A DNA stretch of 64,000 bases, from the NCBI GenBank assembly GCA_034926675.1, contig JAYFQW010000001.1, forward strand, positions 124,001-188,000. The letters are read 5' to 3'. Below, in pieces: positions 60,114 through 64,000 of the stretch; position 1 is the first letter of the stretch, and each line of letters starts with the position of its first letter. A program made the translations under genes and the position numbers. Source of the DNA: Clostridia bacterium (GTDB lineage: Bacteria; Bacillota; DTU025). Under the pieces are notes generated by a model. That model was given only the letters and a program-made list of their open reading frames with translations. It was not told the DNA's origin and did not search any database.

Positions 60114-61352
60114 ATGTGGGAAGACGTCCCGAGGAAGGACTGGGACGACTGGCACTGGCAGTTCAGAAACAGGATCACAGGGGTTGAGCAGCTGAAGAGG
60201 GTTGTGAACATCACGCCGGAGGAAGAGGAAGGGGTTTCGCAATGCCTCACGAAGCTGCGCATGGCCATTACTCCCTACTACGCCAGTTTGATCGATCCGG
60301 ACAACCCCAACTGCCCAGTTCGCAGGCAGGCCATACCTGTGAGACAAGAGCTGGATCTGGGCGAGGCCGACATGGCGGATCCGCTCCACGAAGATGTCGA
60401 CTCTCCGGTTCCGCATCTCACCCACAGATACCCGGATCGAGTGTTGTTCCTGATCACCTCGGTATGCTCCACCTACTGCAGGCATTGCACCCGACGCAGG
60501 TTCGCGGGCCACACTGACAGCGCCATATCCAAGGGTGAGATCGACGCGGCGATCCAGTACATTCGGGATACACCCCAGGTAAGGGATGTCCTCCTCTCCG
60601 GCGGCGACGCACTCACCGTGTCCGACGACGCGCTGGAGTACATCATCCGGGAGCTTCGCACGATTCCCCATGTGGAGATCGTGAGAATCGGAACGCGCGT
60701 GCCGGTGGTTCTGCCACAGAGGATCACGCCGGAGCTATGCACGATGCTTAGGAAGTATCATCCGATTTGGCTCAACACCCACTTCAACCACCCGAAGGAA
60801 GTGACCCCGGAATCCCGTCGTGCCTGCGAGATGCTTGTTGACGCAGGAATCCCCGTCGGGAACCAGAGTGTGCTCCTAAAGGGCGTGAACGATTGTCCGC
60901 ACATCATGAAGAAACTCGTTCAGGATCTTGTGAAGATGAGAGTGCGCCCCTATTATATCTACCAATGTGATCTTTCACAGGGCATCGAACATTTCCGGAC
61001 ATCGGTGGGCAAGGGCATCGAGATCATTGAGAACCTGAGAGGCCACACCTCTGGGTTCGCCGTTCCGACCTATGTGATCGACGCGCCAGGCGGAGGCGGG
61101 AAGATCCCTGTGGGGCCTCAGTATCTGATATCCCAGACAGATACGAAGGTGATCCTCAGAAACTACGAAGGGGTCATCACATCATACACTGAGCCTGACG
61201 ACAAGATCAGCCACTGCCAGGAATGTGGCATATGTGGGAAGCCAGCGCCTCACGCAAATGAGGGCGTAGCAGCACTGATGGACGGGGTGGTGGCAAGCCT
61301 TGAACCAATCGGGCTCGAGAGACGCAGACGATCTCATCGGCACAGTTCTTGA
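60114..61352 (+). CDS. kamA: L-lysine 2,3-aminomutase
   Basis: A 412-residue radical-SAM, PLP enzyme from ATG 60114 ([21 protein letters not shown]), which is the family start. The CxxxCxxC motif is Cys118/Cys122/Cys125 ([15 protein letters not shown]); [36 protein letters not shown], and the PLP/zinc C-terminal region ([11 protein letters not shown]) follow. It converts L-lysine to L-beta-lysine, the first step of lysine fermentation. The N-terminal extension upstream of 60114 lies inside kdd and is rejected. Length matches the clostridial enzyme (416 aa). Confidence 0.95.
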   Translation: MWEDVPRKDWDDWHWQFRNRITGVEQLKRVVNITPEEEEGVSQCLTKLRMAITPYYASLIDPDNPNCPVRRQAIPVRQELDLGEADMADPLHEDVDSPVPHLTHRYPDRVLFLITSVCSTYCRHCTRRRFAGHTDSAISKGEIDAAIQYIRDTPQVRDVLLSGGDALTVSDDALEYIIRELRTIPHVEIVRIGTRVPVVLPQRITPELCTMLRKYHPIWLNTHFNHPKEVTPESRRACEMLVDAGIPVGNQSVLLKGVNDCPHIMKKLVQDLVKMRVRPYYIYQCDLSQGIEHFRTSVGKGIEIIENLRGHTSGFAVPTYVIDAPGGGGKIPVGPQYLISQTDTKVILRNYEGVITSYTEPDDKISHCQECGICGKPAPHANEGVAALMDGVVASLEPIGLERRRRSHRHSS

Positions 61353-62448
61353 CATCGCTCTATCGTCCCCAGATCGATGCGTAGGCGTGGTGGGCCTGGC
61401 CAAGAACTGCGGCAAGACTACTGTCCTTGCAAGCCTGGTGCGATCGGCGTCGGCGCGCCGCATCCGCGTCGGCGTCACATCGTGTGGACGTGACGGGGAG
61501 CTTTACGACGCCATAACTGGGTTGCCGAAACCCGCCATACAGGTATCGGCAGGCACAGTGGTTGCCTTGGCGGAATCGACCCTGAACAGGACATCGTCAC
61601 ACCTAGAGGTTCTGGAGAGGCTAGGGGTTCACACGACTGCCGGCGAGATCGTGGTCGCCCGAGCCATGGGCCGTGGGCCGGTGGAGATCATCGGGTGCAA
61701 CCATTCGCGGGATCTCATAGCATCTATCGCCGCCATGCGCAGTCACGGGGCGGAGCTGATCCTGGTGGACGGGGCAGCGGGCCGAACCTTCCTCGCCTCA
61801 CCAGATGTGGTGGGATCGTTCGTCCTATCCACCGGAGCGGCCCTCGATGGAGAAATGCGCGAGGTAGCCGATGCCACTGAGATGGCGGTGCACCTGTTCA
61901 CACTGCCTCCTCCTCCGCCTGAGCTATCTCGGCAGGCCGAGGCGGCAATAAGAGCCGGACAGCCTAGCATCATCCGTTCAACAGGTGTGGTGCAGCCGTT
62001 CCCGTGGCGTACTCTTTTGGGGCGAGAGTCGGAAATAGTAGCACTGCTCAATCCAGACGACATGGGTCTGGCGTACGATAGAGCGATCGGCGACGCGCTC
62101 CTGGCCAAGCTCGCCGAATGGCTTGTGCGGCACAGTGCAGAGCGGGCCGAGGGAGCGAAGAGGGCGGGTCGCGCGGGCCCCAACGAGTTCGTGGTAGTAG
62201 GCGCCGACCCTGCGCGCGTGGCGGCAGGGGAGAGAAGCGCCAGGGAATTCGAAGCCGCGGGCGGAACGCTGAGCGTTCTCAGGCGTGCGTCGGTCGTCGC
62301 GATCAGCACAAACCCCACGAGTCCGTCGGGGGTCCGGTTCGATCCTCGTGAGTTCACTCTGGAAGTGTCGCGCCGTGTCCCGAACCTGCTGGTGTTCGAC
62401 GTGGCAGCAGGGCTTTCAGCGTTAGGAGGTGCAGCGTGTGAGGCTTAA
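61300..62448 (+). CDS. kamB: KamB-like P-loop protein, putative lysine 5,6-aminomutase reactivase subunit
   Basis: A 382-residue protein from TTG 61300, overlapping kamA by 53 bp. Walker [10 protein letters not shown] (32-40) in [23 protein letters not shown]; a Walker B-like [13 protein letters not shown] follows at ~152. KamB-type proteins accompany lysine 5,6-aminomutase in lysine-fermenting bacteria and are thought to reactivate the B12 enzyme together with KamC, a MutS-like ATPase; I recall this from annotation rather than a specific assay. KamC is not between kamB and kamD here. The end overlaps kamD by 11 bp. Confidence 0.75.
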   Translation: MNQSGSRDADDLIGTVLDIALSSPDRCVGVVGLAKNCGKTTVLASLVRSASARRIRVGVTSCGRDGELYDAITGLPKPAIQVSAGTVVALAESTLNRTSSHLEVLERLGVHTTAGEIVVARAMGRGPVEIIGCNHSRDLIASIAAMRSHGAELILVDGAAGRTFLASPDVVGSFVLSTGAALDGEMREVADATEMAVHLFTLPPPPPELSRQAEAAIRAGQPSIIRSTGVVQPFPWRTLLGRESEIVALLNPDDMGLAYDRAIGDALLAKLAEWLVRHSAERAEGAKRAGRAGPNEFVVVGADPARVAAGERSAREFEAAGGTLSVLRRASVVAISTNPTSPSGVRFDPREFTLEVSRRVPNLLVFDVAAGLSALGGAACEA

Positions 62449-64000
62449 TCTCGACGCAGCCAAGATAGATAAGTGCAGGGAATGCGCGTCCGATATTGCG
62501 TCCTCGGTGATGGACCATGTGAGGCGTGTCACCACGACTACGATCGAGCGCACGGTGTTGCGCCTGCTCGGGATGGATGGAGTTGATGGCGCTGGAGTGC
62601 CGCTCCCTAATTCCGTAGTGGATTCCATACACAGAGCGAACAGGCTCGGACAGGGCGCTGCCTCGCTCTTGGGCAGAGGGATCATCGCTACTGGGATGCC
62701 GCCGCAGAGGATCGCGGAAGAGGTCGCCTCTGGCAGGCTAGATCTCGTTTCTCTTCCGTCGCCAGGGGTTGATGCAGAGAGGAAAGCCATACGCGGATAC
62801 GTAGACAGTACCCTTGGCCGGATAAAGGCGAACGTGGAAACCAGACGGGAGATGCTTGGCAGCCTTCGGCCAGGGCCTGAACCTCTCATCTATGTGATCG
62901 TTGCCACAGGCAACATATACGAGGATGTAGGTCAGGCGCAGGCTGCGGTCAGGGCGGGCGCAGACATCATCGCGGTGATCAGGAGCACCGCCCAGAGCCT
63001 TCTCGACTACATGCCCTACGGCGCCACCACCGAGGGGTTCGGCGGAACCTTCGCTACGCAGGAGAACTTCCGTATCATGCGCAGCGCCCTTGATGAAGCG
63101 TCGAACGAGGTCGGCAGGTATGTTCGCCTTGTGAACTACTGCTCCGGCCTTTGCATGCCTGAGATCGCCGCGGCGGGAGCGCTGGAGCGGCTCGACATGA
63201 TGCTGAATGACTCCATGTACGGGATTCTCTTCAGAGACATCAACATGAAGAGAACCTTCGCAGATCAACACTTCTCAAGGATGATCAACGCTTACGCCGA
63301 GATCACCATCAACACAGGCGAAGACAACTATCTGACCACGGCCGATGCATTCGAGGAAGCCCACACGGTGTTGGCGTCGCAGTTCATCAACGAGGCAATG
63401 GCCCACCGATCCGGACTGCCTGATAGTAGGATAGGCCTCGGCCATGCCTTCGAGATGAACCCAGACACCCCCAACGGCTTCCTCTATGAGGTGGCGCAGG
63501 CACAGATGGCGAGGGACATCTTCCCCGATGCCCCCCTGAAGTACATGCCGCCCACCAAGTACATGACAGGCGACATCTTCCGCGGATACATCCTGAACAC
63601 CATGTTCAACCTGGCAGGAGTCATGACCGGGCAGTCGATACAGCTGCTGGGAATGCTCACTGAGGCCATACACACGCCTCACATCCAGGACCGCTTCCTC
63701 GCCATCAGGAACGCTAAGTACGTGTTCAACAACGCGAGAGACCTGGGTTCCGAGATCACCTTCGCGCCTGGCGGGATCGTGGAAACCCGTGCGCAGGATG
63801 TCCTTGGCCGTGCCACGGAGATGCTGACCCGCGTGCGCGACATGGGCCTCATGGAAGCGATAGGGAATGGGATGTTCGCAGGAATCTCCCGAACGTCGGA
63901 ATCCGGTCGCGGGCTCGATGGAGTGGTGGAGAAGGCGGTTGACTACTGGAATCCGTTCCAAGATGCCATGGCCTCTGAACTTGGCGTCGAGCTGAGCTCA
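62438..64000 (+). CDS. kamD: Lysine 5,6-aminomutase alpha subunit (cut by window end)
   Basis: 521 codons from GTG 62438 with no stop before the window ends. TAGGAGGT is 7 nt upstream. It has the KamD features: LDAAKIDKCRECASDIASSV at the N-terminus, the RSTAQSLLDYMPYGATTEGFGGTFATQENFRIM segment, GLGHAFEMNPDTPNGFLYEVAQAQMARDIFPDAPLKYMPPTKYMTGDIFRGY and MTGQSIQLLGMLTEAIHTPHIQDR. With KamE (not in the window) it forms the adenosylcobalamin- and PLP-dependent enzyme that moves the terminal amino group of beta-lysine, giving 3,5-diaminohexanoate, the substrate of Kdd. At ~521 residues it is near full length. Confidence 0.95.
   Translation, partial: MRLNLDAAKIDKCRECASDIASSVMDHVRRVTTTTIERTVLRLLGMDGVDGAGVPLPNSVVDSIHRANRLGQGAASLLGRGIIATGMPPQRIAEEVASGRLDLVSLPSPGVDAERKAIRGYVDSTLGRIKANVETRREMLGSLRPGPEPLIYVIVATGNIYEDVGQAQAAVRAGADIIAVIRSTAQSLLDYMPYGATTEGFGGTFATQENFRIMRSALDEASNEVGRYVRLVNYCSGLCMPEIAAAGALERLDMMLNDSMYGILFRDINMKRTFADQHFSRMINAYAEITINTGEDNYLTTADAFEEAHTVLASQFINEAMAHRSGLPDSRIGLGHAFEMNPDTPNGFLYEVAQAQMARDIFPDAPLKYMPPTKYMTGDIFRGYILNTMFNLAGVMTGQSIQLLGMLTEAIHTPHIQDRFLAIRNAKYVFNNARDLGSEITFAPGGIVETRAQDVLGRATEMLTRVRDMGLMEAIGNGMFAGISRTSESGRGLDGVVEKAVDYWNPFQDAMASELGVELSS

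Noticed and set aside
1-64000. tRNA or rRNA genes
   Set aside because: The intergenic gaps were read for clover-leaf features (GTTCRANNC, CCA ends) and rRNA-like sequence; none was seen, though I could not run a covariance search.

Overview
The window is a gene-dense stretch in which every supported gene lies on the + strand. The gene set points to an endospore-forming, anaerobic, amino-acid-fermenting Bacillota (Clostridia or a related deep lineage). The evidence is a Gram-positive PolC, a complete spoIIA-sigF operon, spoVAC/D/E, spoIIM, gerW, an IspH-S1 fusion protein and ferredoxin-linked 2-oxoacid metabolism. The DNA looks GC-rich, with many GTG and TTG starts. I cannot name the species.

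Layout. (1) 2-16157: end of proS, a GT2 glycosyltransferase, polC, then the classic rimP-nusA-rnpM-infB-rbfA-nrnA-truB-ribF-rpsO-pnp translation/RNA run, closed by an intrinsic terminator. The PolC lacks the proofreading exonuclease normally inserted in its PHP domain. (2) 16229-21934: an energy-conserving fermentation operon with two butyrate-kinase genes flanking a phosphotransbutyrylase, then a ferredoxin and three 2-oxoacid:ferredoxin oxidoreductase subunits. Together they would turn a (probably branched-chain) 2-oxoacid into acyl-CoA, acyl-phosphate, and fatty acid plus ATP. (3) 21934-22611: a repeat-rich, otherwise gene-free spacer with large hairpins, a 20-bp direct repeat, four 15-bp dyads in two pairs at exactly 33-bp spacing, and five 27-bp tandem repeats that carry the ribosome-binding site of the next gene. 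(4) 22612-31209: DUF3866 protein, nudF, an endonuclease Q-like protein, spoIIM, xerD, deoB, pyrimidine-nucleoside phosphorylase and dacF, an order resembling the Bacillus nudF-yqxK-spoIIM-xerD-drm-dacF region. (5) 31225-36774: spoIIAA-spoIIAB-sigF behind a sigma-H-like promoter, spoVAC-D-E behind a sigma-G-like promoter, then two coupled proteins related to 2-hydroxyacyl-CoA dehydratase activators.

(6) 36799-57282: housekeeping genes: site-2 protease homolog, trpS, scpA-scpB, DUF2953, gerW (with a second sigma-G-like promoter), a TrkA-type potassium regulator, rluB, a flavoprotein, cmk-plsC-fsa-ispH/rpsA, a foldase, a DUF512 radical-SAM-like protein, der, plsY, a HEAT-repeat protein, mgtC, surE (apparently starting at ATA) and ddl. 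(7) 57409-64000: a sigma-54 enhancer-binding activator with a PAS domain, an inverted repeat, a near-consensus -24/-12 promoter, and the start of a lysine-fermentation operon: kdd, kamA, kamB-like and kamD (cut by the window end). This looks like a self-contained regulatory unit for lysine degradation through beta-lysine to acetoacetate and butyryl-CoA, whose butyrate end could be served by the distant buk/ptb operon.

No rRNA, tRNA, CRISPR array, insertion sequence or prophage was seen. The least expected signals are the exonuclease-free PolC, the 22.0-22.6 kb repeat block, the ATA start of surE, the predicted sigma-54 control of lysine fermentation, and the dehydratase-activator-like pair coupled to spoVA.
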